Program-made: the position numbers and the translations under genes
Assembly: GCF_000708595.2 (NCBI RefSeq)
Contig: NZ_JARP01000002.1
Span: 744,001-808,000 of the forward strand
Origin: Flavobacterium sp. KJJ
Lineage (GTDB): Bacteria; Bacteroidota; Bacteroidia; Flavobacteriales; Flavobacteriaceae
Direction: 5' to 3'
Length of the DNA stretch: 64,000 nucleotides
The notes under the pieces: model-generated
What the model was told of the DNA's origin: nothing
The model's database searches: none
What the model saw: only the letters and a program-made list of their open reading frames with translations
Part shown: piece after piece, positions 32,291 through 41,677 of the stretch
How positions within the stretch are numbered: position 1 is the stretch's first letter
Layout: each line of letters opens with the position of its first letter

Positions 32291-32308
32291 AATTTGAAAA
32301 AAAATATC

Positions 32309-32375
32309 GAAGGTTAAATCCGACAGGCTTTTCAATCCCCAGGCTTAGGGACTGTTGGGTTTAAATAGAGCCTTC
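32309..32375 (+). repeat. Nested hairpin in the metH 5' region
   Basis: Three nested stems: GAAGG/CCTTC (32309-32313 with 32371-32375), TAAATCCGACAG/CTGTTGGGTTTA (32315-32326 with 32352-32363; two G-U pairs) and TCCC/GGGA (32336-32339 with 32348-32351). The preserved pairing through G-U changes suggests a real RNA structure. The inner TCCCCAGGCTTAGGGA resembles the TCCCGAGGCTTCGGGA palindromes elsewhere in the window. Simple repeat-like DNA follows up to the metH start. Confidence 0.55.
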
Positions 32376-32428
32376 AAAATCATAATTAAAAAAGCTTGGC
32401 GCCTTAGCGTCTTTGCGGCAAATATAAG

Positions 32429-33433
32429 ATGGCAATAACAATTCAGGAAGCAATAAAAAAAAATATCCTAATCCTTGACGGAGCAATGGGAACCATGTTG
32501 CAGCGCTATAACTTTTCGGAAGAAGATTTTCGTGGAGAGCGTTTCAAAGATTTTCCGCATCCATTAAAAGGAAACAACGATTTACTATCCATAACACAAC
32601 CACAAGCAATTCGCGATGTTCACGCTGCTTATTACGAAGCCGGTGCAGATATCGTAGAAACCAATACTTTTTCAGGAACTACAATCGGTATGGCCGATTA
32701 TTTCTTGGAAGATTTGGTTTACGAATTAAACTACGAATCGGCAAAACTCGCCAGAGAAGTAGCCGATGAGTTTACTGCAAAAAATCCAGACAAACCACGT
32801 TTTGTAGCCGGCTCAATCGGCCCAACAAACCGTACGGCAAGTATGTCGCCAGACGTAAACGACCCGGGTTATAGAGCCGTAACGTTTGACGATTTAAGAA
32901 TCGCTTACAAACAACAAGTTGAAGCTTTAATGGATGGTGGTTGTGATTTATTATTGGTAGAAACTATTTTCGATACTTTAAATGCCAAAGCAGCACTTTT
33001 TGCAATTGAAGAAGTAAAAGACGAACGCAATATCGATATTCCAATCATGGTTTCAGGAACCATTACAGATGCTTCTGGAAGAACACTTTCTGGACAAACA
33101 GTTGAAGCATTTTTGATTTCAGTTTCTCATATTCCATTATTAAGCGTAGGATTCAATTGCGCTTTAGGAGCCGATTTGTTGAAACCGTATTTAAAAACAT
33201 TGGCACAACACACGCAGTTTAATGTTTCGGCACATCCAAATGCAGGACTGCCAAATGCATTCGGGCAATATGATGAAACACCAGAACAGACTCAGGCTTT
33301 TATCAAAGAATATTTAGACGATAATTTAATCAACATAATCGGGGGTTGTTGCGGAACAACTCCGGATCATATTAGGTTGATTGCTGAGGTTGCGAAAGGT
33401 TATAAGCCGAGAGTAGCGCCGGTTATTGCCTAA
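32429..33433 (+). CDS. metH: Methionine synthase, homocysteine-binding subunit (MetH N-terminal part)
   Basis: The 334-residue protein corresponds to the first module of cobalamin-dependent methionine synthase: [15 protein letters not shown] (near residue 14), [15 protein letters not shown] (near 78), the zinc ligand cysteine in VGFNCALGA (near 246) and the CC pair in [14 protein letters not shown] (near 310). It binds homocysteine on zinc. The folate, cobalamin and reactivation modules are encoded by a separate gene 684 bases downstream, so MetH is split. The frame ends in a clean stop after KPRVAPVIA, so this is not a recent frameshift within the window's sequence. Controlled by the upstream SAM-I riboswitch. 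Confidence 0.94.
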   Translation: MAITIQEAIKKNILILDGAMGTMLQRYNFSEEDFRGERFKDFPHPLKGNNDLLSITQPQAIRDVHAAYYEAGADIVETNTFSGTTIGMADYFLEDLVYELNYESAKLAREVADEFTAKNPDKPRFVAGSIGPTNRTASMSPDVNDPGYRAVTFDDLRIAYKQQVEALMDGGCDLLLVETIFDTLNAKAALFAIEEVKDERNIDIPIMVSGTITDASGRTLSGQTVEAFLISVSHIPLLSVGFNCALGADLLKPYLKTLAQHTQFNVSAHPNAGLPNAFGQYDETPEQTQAFIKEYLDDNLINIIGGCCGTTPDHIRLIAEVAKGYKPRVAPVIA

Positions 33434-33442
33434 AGTTTCGCT

Positions 33443-33469
33443 CCTGCAAGGTTTTCAAAACCTTGTAGG
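33443..33469. repeat. REP-like palindrome 1 of the metH gap
   Basis: CCTGCAAGGTTTT and AAAACCTTGTAGG pair over a single central C, one G-T mismatch-type pair. Followed by TATGAATAT. Confidence 0.85.
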
Positions 33470-33503
33470 TATGAATATACTTGATAAATATAAATATTAT
33501 TAA

Positions 33504-33764
33504 ATGGATGGAGAGCATATTGTTTATTCAGAAGATGGGGAAGTATTTAAAACTTTTTTAAATTCAAATTGGTATGATACGATGAATCCATATTTATATT
33601 GTGTATCTGAATTAAAAAGTATTAAAAGTAAGATTGATAATAACGAAAAATTCAAAATAGAAAGTAATGGTAAAATATATCATATTACGACAAATTTAGA
33701 ATTTAGGGTATGGATCGAAAAGGTGTTTAATGGAGGATTTGAGAAACATATTTTTAGTGATTAA
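33504..33764 (+). CDS. Hypothetical small protein between the metH genes
   Basis: The 86-residue product (start MDGEHIVYSEDGEVFKTFLN, end VFNGGFEKHIFSD) has no signal peptide or membrane segment and is slightly acidic. I do not recognise it. It is flanked on both sides by the same REP-like palindrome (33443-33469 and 33779-33803), so it may have arrived as a small cargo, for example an orphan or immunity-like gene. Its codon use looks more AT-rich than that of the metH genes. Coding is plausible but not certain. Confidence 0.6.
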   Translation: MDGEHIVYSEDGEVFKTFLNSNWYDTMNPYLYCVSELKSIKSKIDNNEKFKIESNGKIYHITTNLEFRVWIEKVFNGGFEKHIFSD

Positions 33765-33778
33765 AAGTCAATAACAAA

Positions 33779-33803
33779 CCTACAAGGTTTTAAAAACCTT
33801 GCA
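33779..33803. repeat. REP-like palindrome 2 of the metH gap
   Basis: CCTACAAGGTTTT (33779-33791) and AAAAACCTTGCATG: same family as 33443-33469 and 34017-34043, with a decayed right end. Confidence 0.8.
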
Positions 33804-33900
33804 TGTTGAATTCAGAATAAAATGTTCCGTAGGAAATCATCGGTAGAAAAAAATGACAATTGAAATCGTGGAAAATAGATTGTTTGTTTCAACCGAGTTT

Positions 33901-33986
33901 GCGTGAGGGATAGAAGTGAAAAGCCCACAGCCTGACGAAGGAAGTGCGAGGACTTGTAACGGATAGCCCGGCCGAAGGACACGCCC
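33901..33986 (+). ncRNA. Candidate structured RNA element B (unknown family)
   Basis: A G+C-rich island in an otherwise AT-rich gap. GCGTG (33901-33905) pairs with CACGC (33980-33984) to close it; inside are GTGAAAAGCCCAC, AAGTGCGAGGACTT (a small hairpin, 33943-33956) and AACGGATAGCCCGGCCGAAG. Similar GAGGGATAGAAG...AACGGATAGCCCGG elements are, to my memory, common in Flavobacterium intergenic DNA, but I cannot assign a named RNA family. It may be related to element A. It lies 130 bases before the second metH gene. Confidence 0.5.
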
Positions 33987-34016
33987 AATTAAAATATTGA
34001 AAAACGAACGAATATA

Positions 34017-34043
34017 CCTACAAGGTTTTAAAAACCTCGCAGG
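34017..34043. repeat. REP-like palindrome 3 of the metH gap
   Basis: CCTACAAGGTTTT and AAAACCTCGCAGG, third copy of the family, 75 to 100 bases before the second metH gene. Confidence 0.85.
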
Positions 34044-34076
34044 AAAGAAAATAGAATAAAAAACTTAGAACCTTAG

Positions 34077-34092
34077 TCCCGAGGCTTCGGGA
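34077..34092. repeat. TCCCGAGGCTTCGGGA palindrome
   Basis: Sixteen-base near-perfect palindrome in the 5' region of the second metH gene. The same core occurs at 37947-37962 and, as a perfect palindrome, at 46551-46566. CTTAGAACCTTAG directly before it also recurs at 31870-31915. Confidence 0.8.
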
Positions 34093-34117
34093 TCAGGATC
34101 TTAGTAACTTAAAGAAA

Positions 34118-36793
34118 ATGACAGAAAAAAGAAGAGACCTTGTATTAGCAGGATTAGAACCATTAATCATTACGCCTGAAAGTGTTTTTGTAAACATTGG
34201 CGAGCGTACGAATGTAACAGGTTCGAGAAAATTCCTTCGCTTGATCAAGGAAGAGAAATATGACGAAGCGCTTGATATTGCAAGACAGCAGGTAGAAGGT
34301 GGAGCACAGATCATCGATATTAATATGGATGAAGGAATGCTTGATGGTGTTCAGGCAATGACAAAATTTTTGAATTTAATTGCATCTGAACCAGACATTT
34401 CGAGAGTTCCGATTATGATCGACAGTTCGAAATGGGAAATCATCGAAGCAGGTCTAAAAGTAGTACAAGGAAAAAGCGTTGTAAACTCGATCTCTTTAAA
34501 AGAAGGTGAAGAAGCTTTTATTCACCACGCCAAATTAATCAAACGTTATGGAGCGGCAGCGATTATCATGGCTTTTGACGAAGTAGGTCAGGCCGATAAT
34601 TTTGACCGAAGAGTTGAAATTTGTCAGCGTTCGTATGATATTTTGGTTAATAAAGTTGGTTTTCCTCCACAGGATATTATTTTCGATTTGAACATTTTCC
34701 CCGTTGCAACCGGAATGGAAGAACATCGCTTAAATGCTTTGGACTTTTTTAGAGGTACAAAATGGGTTCGTGATAACTTGCCACACGCACATATTAGCGG
34801 TGGAGTGAGTAACGTTTCATTCTCTTTTAGAGGAAATGATACGGTTCGTGAAGCGATGCACTCGGTGTTTTTATACCACGCGATCAAGAACGGAATGACG
34901 ATGGGAATTGTAAATCCGGAAATGCTTTCGATTTATGATGATATTCCGAAAGACTTATTAGAACATGTTGAAGACGTAATTTTAGATAGACGTGATGACG
35001 CAACTGAACGACTTTTAGATTTTGCGGAGAATGTAAAAGGCGAAGTAAAATCAGATGAAAAAGCGATTCAGGAATGGCGTTTAGGAACGGTTCAGGAACG
35101 TATAACGCATTCATTAGTAAAAGGAGTTGATGCTTTTATTGAAGAAGATGTTGAAGAAGCGCGTTTAGCAGCAACAAAACCAATTGAAGTTATCGAAATC
35201 AATTTGATGACGGGAATGAACGTGGTTGGAGATTTATTCGGAAGCGGAAAAATGTTCTTGCCACAAGTAGTAAAATCGGCACGTGTAATGAAAAAAGCCG
35301 TTGCCTATTTATTGCCTTATATTGAAGCAAGCAAACAAGCCGGCGACAAACAAGGAAACGGAAAAATCCTAATGGCAACGGTAAAAGGCGACGTTCACGA
35401 TATTGGTAAAAACATCGTTTCTGTAGTTTTGGCTTGTAACAACTACGAGATTGTAGATCTTGGTGTTATGGTGCCTCCGGAAAAAATTATTGCAGCTGCA
35501 ATTGAGCATAATGTTGATATTATTGGCTTAAGCGGACTGATTACGCCTTCGCTTGACGAAATGGTGTATTTAGCCAAAGAATTAGACAAACAAGGAATTA
35601 AAATCCCGATTATGATTGGCGGAGCAACGACTTCGCGCGCGCATACCGCCGTGAAAATTGCGCCTCAATACAGAGAAACTGTAATTCACGTAAATGATGC
35701 TTCTAGAGCCGTTACGGTAGCAGGAAATCTTTTAGATCATAACCGTAAAATATATGCAAGCGATATTCGTGCAGAATACGATGCGTTTAGAGAAACGTTT
35801 TTAAATCGTTCAAGAGATAAAAATTTCCTGACGATTGAGCAAGCGCGTAAAAATAAATTACAATTGGATTGGGATGAATACGTTCCGACGAAGCCAAAAT
35901 TTATTGGTAAGCAAATCATCGAAGTTGAATTGGATGTTTTAGTCCCATATATCGACTGGACGCCGTTTTTTAGAACTTGGGAATTGTTCGGCAAATATCC
36001 CGCAATTTTAACGGATGAGATTGTAGGAACTGAAGCAACTTCTGTTTTTGCAGATGCTCAGGAAATGCTGAAAGTAATTTTAGCCGAGAAAAAATTGACT
36101 GCAAAGGGAATCTACGGAATCTTCCCTGCAAACCAAATTGATGATGATGATATCGAATTGCGTGATGAAAACGGAAAAGTGTTGGAGAAATTCTTAACGC
36201 TTCGTCAGCAATCGCAAAAAACGAAAGGTGCTCCAAACATCGCTTTGTCTGATTTTATCTTGCCAAAAGACTCAGGAATTACAGATTATATGGGTGCATT
36301 TTGTGTTACAACAGGTTTTGGTGTTGATGAATGGGCTGCCGAATTCGAAAAAGATTTAGACGACTATAATTCGATTATGGTTAAAGCTTTAGCCGATCGT
36401 TTTGCTGAGGCTTTCGCCGAATATCTGCACGAAAAAGTACGTCAGGATTTCTGGGGTTACGATCCTCAAGAATCACTGTCGACTGAGCATTTGATCGAAG
36501 AAAATTATAAGGGAATTCGTCCGGCACCTGGATATCCAGCTTGTCCGGATCACTTGGAAAAACCAACAATCTGGAAGCTCTTAAATGTAGCCGAAGAAAT
36601 TGGAGTGACTCTAACGGAAAGTATGGCAATGTGGCCGGCTTCATCTGTTTCCGGATATTACTTCGGGAATCCGAAAAGTAAATACTTCGGACTTGGAAAA
36701 ATAAAAGAAGACCAAGTTGTAGATTACGCCAAACGACGCAACGTTCCAACAGATTATGCAATGAAATGGTTGAATCCTAATATAGCAGATTAA
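34118..36793 (+). CDS. metH: Methionine synthase, folate-, cobalamin- and reactivation-domain subunit (MetH C-terminal part)
   Basis: The 891-residue protein carries the remaining MetH modules: pterin-binding domain from [15 protein letters not shown] (near residue 25) with [13 protein letters not shown], a cobalamin-cap region, the B12-binding [10 protein letters not shown] motif (near residue 428) with [10 protein letters not shown], and the SAM-binding reactivation domain from about 560 to the end ([44 protein letters not shown]). It must act with the separate homocysteine subunit encoded upstream to make methionine from methyl-tetrahydrofolate. All modules look intact. It is followed by metF in the same direction. 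Confidence 0.95.
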   Translation: MTEKRRDLVLAGLEPLIITPESVFVNIGERTNVTGSRKFLRLIKEEKYDEALDIARQQVEGGAQIIDINMDEGMLDGVQAMTKFLNLIASEPDISRVPIMIDSSKWEIIEAGLKVVQGKSVVNSISLKEGEEAFIHHAKLIKRYGAAAIIMAFDEVGQADNFDRRVEICQRSYDILVNKVGFPPQDIIFDLNIFPVATGMEEHRLNALDFFRGTKWVRDNLPHAHISGGVSNVSFSFRGNDTVREAMHSVFLYHAIKNGMTMGIVNPEMLSIYDDIPKDLLEHVEDVILDRRDDATERLLDFAENVKGEVKSDEKAIQEWRLGTVQERITHSLVKGVDAFIEEDVEEARLAATKPIEVIEINLMTGMNVVGDLFGSGKMFLPQVVKSARVMKKAVAYLLPYIEASKQAGDKQGNGKILMATVKGDVHDIGKNIVSVVLACNNYEIVDLGVMVPPEKIIAAAIEHNVDIIGLSGLITPSLDEMVYLAKELDKQGIKIPIMIGGATTSRAHTAVKIAPQYRETVIHVNDASRAVTVAGNLLDHNRKIYASDIRAEYDAFRETFLNRSRDKNFLTIEQARKNKLQLDWDEYVPTKPKFIGKQIIEVELDVLVPYIDWTPFFRTWELFGKYPAILTDEIVGTEATSVFADAQEMLKVILAEKKLTAKGIYGIFPANQIDDDDIELRDENGKVLEKFLTLRQQSQKTKGAPNIALSDFILPKDSGITDYMGAFCVTTGFGVDEWAAEFEKDLDDYNSIMVKALADRFAEAFAEYLHEKVRQDFWGYDPQESLSTEHLIEENYKGIRPAPGYPACPDHLEKPTIWKLLNVAEEIGVTLTESMAMWPASSVSGYYFGNPKSKYFGLGKIKEDQVVDYAKRRNVPTDYAMKWLNPNIAD

Positions 36794-36811
36794 CGAAAAG
36801 TTATTTTTGTT

Positions 36812-36862
36812 TCAGGTTTCAGGTTTCAAGTTATCCTAAGCAACTTGAAACCTGAAACCTGA
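36812..36862. repeat. Long inverted repeat between metH and metF
   Basis: A 21-base arm at 36812-36832 pairs perfectly with 36842-36862 over a 9-base loop. Each arm is built from the unit TTTCAGG / CCTGAAA and CTTGAAAC, the same unit found before metZ, cysD and cysN. No T-run follows, so it need not be a terminator. Confidence 0.85.
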
Positions 36863-36960
36863 GACTTGAAACAAATAAAAAGATTGATTTAAGTTTTTGA
36901 TTTCAGATTTTTTACACGAACACACTCAAAACACTTAACTCATAACCCATAACTTAAGAA

Positions 36961-37917
36961 ATGAAAGTAACAGAACATATAGAAAACGCAAAAGGAAAAA
37001 CATTATTCTCATTTGAACTTATTCCGCCTCAAAAAGGGAAAAGCATTCAGGAATTATACGATAATATTGATCCGTTAATGGAGTTTAAACCACCGTTTAT
37101 TGATGTAACAACTTCTCGCGAAGAATATATTTATATTGATAAAGGAAATGGGCTTTTAGATAAAAAGTTAACTCGTATGCGTCCGGGAACACTTGGAATT
37201 TGCGCTTCTATAAAACATAAATATAATGTTGATACTGTACCGCATTTGCTTTGTGGCGGATTTACGCAGGAAGAAACAGAATATATGCTGGTTGATTGTC
37301 AGTATCTGGGAATCAATAACGTAATGGCACTTCGTGGCGATGCTATGAAAGACGAGCAATCTTTTGTTCCTAAAGCTGGAGGAAACAGATTTGCTATTGA
37401 TTTGGTTCGACAAATCAATGATTTAAACTGCGGGAAATACCTCCATGAAGTTATGGATGCCGACAACAAAGCCGATTTTTGTATTGGTGTTGCAGGTTAT
37501 CCGGAGAAACATTTAGAATCTCCTTCGTTGCAGTCAGATTTAAAAAGACTAAAAGAAAAAGTAGATGCTGGCGCTGATTATGTGGTAACACAAATGTTTT
37601 TCGACAATGCTAAATATTTCACTTTTGTTGAAAAAGCAAGAGAAATGGGTATCACTATTCCGATTATTCCGGGAATTAAGCCTATTGCTGTCCAAAGACA
37701 TTTACAAATCCTGCCGCAAATTTTTAGAATTGATTTGCCGGAAGATTTAATTGATGCAGTTGATAAATGCAAAAATAACGCTGAAATCAAACAAGTTGGA
37801 ATCGAATGGGCAATTCAACAATCTCTTGAATTAAAGGCAGCTGGAGTTCCTGTTTTGCATTATTATTCAATGGGAAAATCGGAGAATATTCGCCAGATTG
37901 CGAGTGAGGTTTTTTAA
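36961..37917 (+). CDS. metF: Methylenetetrahydrofolate reductase
   Basis: The 318-residue protein makes the methyl donor used by MetH and MetE. Seen are FSFELIPPQKGKS (near residue 17), NNVMALRGDAM (near 119), IGVAGYPEKH (near 177) and VTQMFFDNAKYF (near 208), all typical of the FAD-binding barrel of MetF. Length matches the bacterial form. It is 167 bases after the second metH gene and probably in the same operon. Confidence 0.96.
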   Translation: MKVTEHIENAKGKTLFSFELIPPQKGKSIQELYDNIDPLMEFKPPFIDVTTSREEYIYIDKGNGLLDKKLTRMRPGTLGICASIKHKYNVDTVPHLLCGGFTQEETEYMLVDCQYLGINNVMALRGDAMKDEQSFVPKAGGNRFAIDLVRQINDLNCGKYLHEVMDADNKADFCIGVAGYPEKHLESPSLQSDLKRLKEKVDAGADYVVTQMFFDNAKYFTFVEKAREMGITIPIIPGIKPIAVQRHLQILPQIFRIDLPEDLIDAVDKCKNNAEIKQVGIEWAIQQSLELKAAGVPVLHYYSMGKSENIRQIASEVF

Positions 37918-37933
37918 GAGTGTAATTTCAAAG

Positions 37934-37975
37934 TTTGTCATTTCGATCCCGAGGCTTCGGGATCGAAATGACAAA
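37934..37975. repeat. Long hairpin repeat after metF
   Basis: A 19-base arm at 37934-37952 pairs perfectly with 37957-37975 around GGCT; the centre is the TCCCGAGGCTTCGGGA palindrome extended by GTCATTTCGA. No T-run. It may act as an mRNA 3' end stabiliser; the sequence is a repeat rather than a usual terminator. Confidence 0.8.
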
Positions 37976-38056
37976 ATCATATGATAATTGGAATTTCAAT
38001 CCGAGCGATAAAGAATTGACGAAGTAATTTAAATTTGGAATTTAAACCTTACCCTT

Positions 38057-38710
38057 ATGAAAAATGAAGAATTACAAGCAATTGCCTCACAGCTAAAACA
38101 TCCAACGGGAGAAAAAGGAATTGAAATGGCGAACATGATGCATGAAACCAACATCAACATGACGCGCAATTCCATCCAAAATTTAAATATAAAAGAGGGA
38201 GATTCTATTTTAGAATTAGGTCATGGAAATGCAGGACATTTAGAATTTCTATTCGAACAAGCACAAAAACTGAAATATTATGGACTCGAAATGTCTGAAT
38301 TAATGTTTCATGAAGCACGCCAAATCAATAGAAATTTTGTCTCTCAAAAACAGGCTTTCTTTTCACTTTATGACGGAAATATAATTCCGTTTGAAGAAGC
38401 CTTTTTCAATAAAATATTTACGGTAAATACTATTTATTTCTGGGAAGAACCTGAAAAACTGCTTTTAGAAATATATAGTGTTTTAAAACCTAGCGGTATT
38501 TTCTGTATTACTTTTGCAGAAGAAAGTTTTATGAAACAGCTTCCCTTCACAAAATTCGAATTTGAACTTTACAGCACGGAAAAAGTGGAGAAACTGGTTC
38601 AAAAAACACCTTTCAAAATTATTAAAATAGCCACTTTAACAGAAAAAGTAAAAACCAAAACGGGCGAATTAGTGGATAGAGATTTTACAACTTTAGTTTT
38701 AGAAAAATAA
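38057..38710 (+). CDS. Class I SAM-dependent methyltransferase
   Basis: The 217-residue protein has motif I as SILELGHGNAGHLEFLF (near residue 54), an acidic residue ending strand 2 in YGLEMSE, and a post-II segment ending in IFTVNTIYFWEEP, followed by LKPSGIFCITFAEE: the standard Rossmann methyltransferase order. The substrate is not identifiable; the family includes UbiE/menaquinone-like and small-molecule methyltransferases. It follows metF but is separated by a hairpin repeat. Confidence 0.88.
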   Translation: MKNEELQAIASQLKHPTGEKGIEMANMMHETNINMTRNSIQNLNIKEGDSILELGHGNAGHLEFLFEQAQKLKYYGLEMSELMFHEARQINRNFVSQKQAFFSLYDGNIIPFEEAFFNKIFTVNTIYFWEEPEKLLLEIYSVLKPSGIFCITFAEESFMKQLPFTKFEFELYSTEKVEKLVQKTPFKIIKIATLTEKVKTKTGELVDRDFTTLVLEK

Positions 38711-38805
38711 CAAAAAGCTGAAATGTTAATTTTTGAATTCTTTTTTTGACTACTTTAATTGCTTTTTATTCAAGTTCTATTTCTGAATCGTAACACTTTA
38801 AATTT

Positions 38806-40029
38806 ATGGAGGTTAAAAAAATCAATTTTCTCAAAAGTTACAGCAGTATTCTTTTGCTTCTAGGCGGAATTATTTTGGGAAGTATTCTAGGATTAGTGTT
38901 TGGAAAAGATGTTGAGGTTATAAAACCGCTCGGAGATATATTTTTGAATTTGCTTTTTACCGCTATCATTCCGCTTATTTTCTTTACAATTGCTTCTTCT
39001 GTTGCCAATTTAGAACAAACAGAAAAATTAGGAAGATTGTTCATTATTATGATTGCTGTTTTTTTAGGAACTATTCTGATATCAGCTTTAGTAATGATTA
39101 CCGCAGTATATCTTTTTCCGATTCACCAAAGTATTGTAATTTCTAAAGTACCGCTTGAAACTATTGAATCTGGCAGTATCGGCGATCAAATAGCGAAATT
39201 AGTTACGGCAAATGATTTCTTCGAATTATTATCGCGAAAAAGCATGCTGGCGCTTATTATTTTCTCTTTTTTAGTTGGCTTTTCTAGTTTGCAGTCTGGA
39301 GAAAAAGGAAGTGCTTTTAGAAGTTTTCTGGATTCAGGCAATGAAGTGATGAAACAGCTTTTGGGAATCATTATGAAATTAGCGCCAGTTGGTTTAGGAG
39401 CTTATTTTGCTTATCAGGTTGGCGTTTTCGGACCACAATTATTTGGTGCTTATGCAAAGCCATTAGGCGTTTATTATGGAGCCTGTATTTTTTACTTCTT
39501 TGTGTTTTTTAGTATATATGCTTTTATTGCAGGAGGAAAACGGGCATTTGTAGTGTTTTGGAGTAACAATATAACGCCGTCTTTAACCGCAGTAGGAACG
39601 TGCAGCAGTATTGCCACTATTCCAGCAAATCTAGATGCAGCAGAAAAAATGGGAATCCCAAAACATGTTAGAAATTTGGCAATTCCACTCGGTGGCCCAT
39701 TGCATAAAGATGGTTCGAGTATGTCTTCTATTCTAAAAATTACGGTGCTGTTTGCGATGTTTGGGAAAGATTTTACGGATCCTTTAACGATACTTTTGGC
39801 GCTGGGAATTACCGTTATAGTTTCGATTGTTGAAGGCGGAATTCCGAATGGAGGTTATATTGGAGAAATTTTGGCGATTACCGTTTATGGTTTGCCAATG
39901 GAACAAGCGTTGCCAGTAGCGATGATTTTAGGAACTTTGGTTGATCCAATTGCTACGTTATTAAATGCAAATGGAGATGTAATTTGTTCGATGATGATTT
40001 CCCGGTTTTCTGAAAAAACAAAATGGTAA
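38806..40029 (+). CDS. Dicarboxylate/amino-acid:cation symporter (DAACS family)
   Basis: The 407-residue membrane protein has about eight hydrophobic helices with the family hairpin regions: a serine-containing loop SLTAVGTCSSIATIPANLDA (near residue 260), LGGPLHKDGSSMSSI (near 298) and GGIPNGGYIGEI (near 345). Members bring in glutamate, aspartate or C4-dicarboxylates with Na+ or H+. It is likely a single-gene unit. The 228-base gap after it (40030-40257) contains nothing I can identify. Confidence 0.92.
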   Translation: MEVKKINFLKSYSSILLLLGGIILGSILGLVFGKDVEVIKPLGDIFLNLLFTAIIPLIFFTIASSVANLEQTEKLGRLFIIMIAVFLGTILISALVMITAVYLFPIHQSIVISKVPLETIESGSIGDQIAKLVTANDFFELLSRKSMLALIIFSFLVGFSSLQSGEKGSAFRSFLDSGNEVMKQLLGIIMKLAPVGLGAYFAYQVGVFGPQLFGAYAKPLGVYYGACIFYFFVFFSIYAFIAGGKRAFVVFWSNNITPSLTAVGTCSSIATIPANLDAAEKMGIPKHVRNLAIPLGGPLHKDGSSMSSILKITVLFAMFGKDFTDPLTILLALGITVIVSIVEGGIPNGGYIGEILAITVYGLPMEQALPVAMILGTLVDPIATLLNANGDVICSMMISRFSEKTKW

Positions 40030-40257
40030 TTAATTAAAGCTAGAATAAATCACTGGTAGATAATGCTTTACGATATATCAACACTTTACTCGGATTAGTT
40101 TAAAAGTGTAATGATTCATCATAGTATAGATATTAGGCGGACTTGTATTATTTGATCGTAAAAGTTTTATAACCCAAGCCTCAAATATTACCAGATTTTT
40201 CTGTAAATCGAATGTCAATTATTGATTAAATTTGAAGGAAAAATTAATCTACGAAAG

Positions 40258-41667
40258 ATGAATTCTGTACTACAGCACGATTTAAACAATATTGAAAATA
40301 TTCTTAATCAAACCAAACAACAAGGAATTGATTTTCTAAACAATCTCGAAAACATTCCAACTTCTAACAAAGCAACAATTGATACAAACCGCGATTTAAA
40401 CGAATTTGGTTTAGGAGCATTAGGTGCTTTAGCTGAATTTAATGAAAGAATGGCTCCAATAATGGTAGCTTCCTCTGGTCCGAGATATTTAGGTTTTGTA
40501 ACAGGCGGTTCTACACCAGCATCTATTATAGGCGACTGGCTAACTTCAGTTTACGATCAAAATACGCAGGCTGTAAAAGCTCAGGGAGGCGCTTCGGCAT
40601 TAATTGAATTTGAAACCATCAATTTATTATTACAATTGTTAGATCTTCCAAAATCATTTTTAGGCGGATTTGTAACGGGTGCAACTATGTCTAATTTTAC
40701 CTGTTTAGGAGTTGCAAGACAATGGTTTGGAACTCAGTTTGGAAAAGATTTTGCCAAAAACGGAATATCTGAAACTATAAATATCTTAACAGCAACACCG
40801 CATTCATCTTCTATAAAAACATTGGCAATGTTAGGTGTTGGAAGTCAAAATTATACTTCAGTAAAAACAATAGAAGGAAATCGAGAAGCAATTGATATTG
40901 TTGATTTAGAAAAAAATATTCAGCATTTAAACGGACGGCCTTTTATCTTGATTTCAAGTGCTGGAACTGTAAATACAGCTGATTTTGATGATTTTCAGGC
41001 AATATCAAAGTTAAAAGAAAAGTATAATTTCTGGTGGCATATTGATGCGGCGTTTGGAGGTTTTGCGGCAGTTTCTGAGAAGTTTAAACATCTTGTAGAA
41101 GGATGGGAAGGAGCAGACAGTATCACGATCGATTGTCACAAATGGCTAAATGTGCCATATGAAAGTGCTTTCTACCTGATAAAAAAAGAACATGTGAATT
41201 TGCAGATCGAAACTTTTCAAAATTCAAATGCTCCTTATCTAGGTAGTCCGCTGGAGAATTTTAATTACTTAAATGTACTGCCTGAAAATTCACGCCGATT
41301 AAGAGCTTTGCCGGCCTGGTTTTCTTTGTTGGCTTACGGAAAAGAGGGTTTTAAAGATATTGTAGAAAATAGTATTCATCTGGCTTTGCATTTTGGAAAT
41401 GAACTTATCGAAGATGACAGTTTTGAATTGCTGGCTCCAATTCGCCTGAATAATGTTTGTTTTACCTTAAAAGGCGATCATAATCAAGAAAAAGTAAATC
41501 AGTTCTTGACTATTCTGAATGACAAAGGAAAAGTATTTATGACGCCAACAGTTTACCAAAACCGAAAAGGAATTAGAGCTTCATTTGTAAATTGGCGTAC
41601 CACCGAAAACGATATTAAAATTATCATTGAAGAAATGAAAACTTCTATATTAGATCTGGAAATTTAA
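40258..41667 (+). CDS. Pyridoxal-phosphate-dependent group II decarboxylase
   Basis: ATG 40258 (MNSVLQHDLNNIENI) is preferred over an in-frame TTG at 40222. The protein of about 469 residues has the group II layout: FVTGATMSNFTCLGVAR near residue 145, HIDAAFGGFA (the aspartate that holds the PLP ring, near 263) and the Schiff-base lysine in DCHKWLNVPYES near 292. Enzymes of this group act on glutamate, aspartate, or aromatic amino acids; the substrate cannot be chosen here. A terminator follows shortly after the stop. Confidence 0.92.
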   Translation: MNSVLQHDLNNIENILNQTKQQGIDFLNNLENIPTSNKATIDTNRDLNEFGLGALGALAEFNERMAPIMVASSGPRYLGFVTGGSTPASIIGDWLTSVYDQNTQAVKAQGGASALIEFETINLLLQLLDLPKSFLGGFVTGATMSNFTCLGVARQWFGTQFGKDFAKNGISETINILTATPHSSSIKTLAMLGVGSQNYTSVKTIEGNREAIDIVDLEKNIQHLNGRPFILISSAGTVNTADFDDFQAISKLKEKYNFWWHIDAAFGGFAAVSEKFKHLVEGWEGADSITIDCHKWLNVPYESAFYLIKKEHVNLQIETFQNSNAPYLGSPLENFNYLNVLPENSRRLRALPAWFSLLAYGKEGFKDIVENSIHLALHFGNELIEDDSFELLAPIRLNNVCFTLKGDHNQEKVNQFLTILNDKGKVFMTPTVYQNRKGIRASFVNWRTTENDIKIIIEEMKTSILDLEI

Positions 41668-41677
41668 TCTAAGAATA

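Noticed and set aside
32107..32292. 61-codon plus-strand ORF between the SAM-I riboswitch and metH
   Set aside because: It starts inside the region of the riboswitch hairpin, its sequence has no recognisable features, and the same DNA looks better explained as a structured element on the other strand.
32309..32375. Cobalamin riboswitch in front of metH
   Set aside because: The B12-box core (GCCACTG) and the expected large multi-stem layout are not visible.
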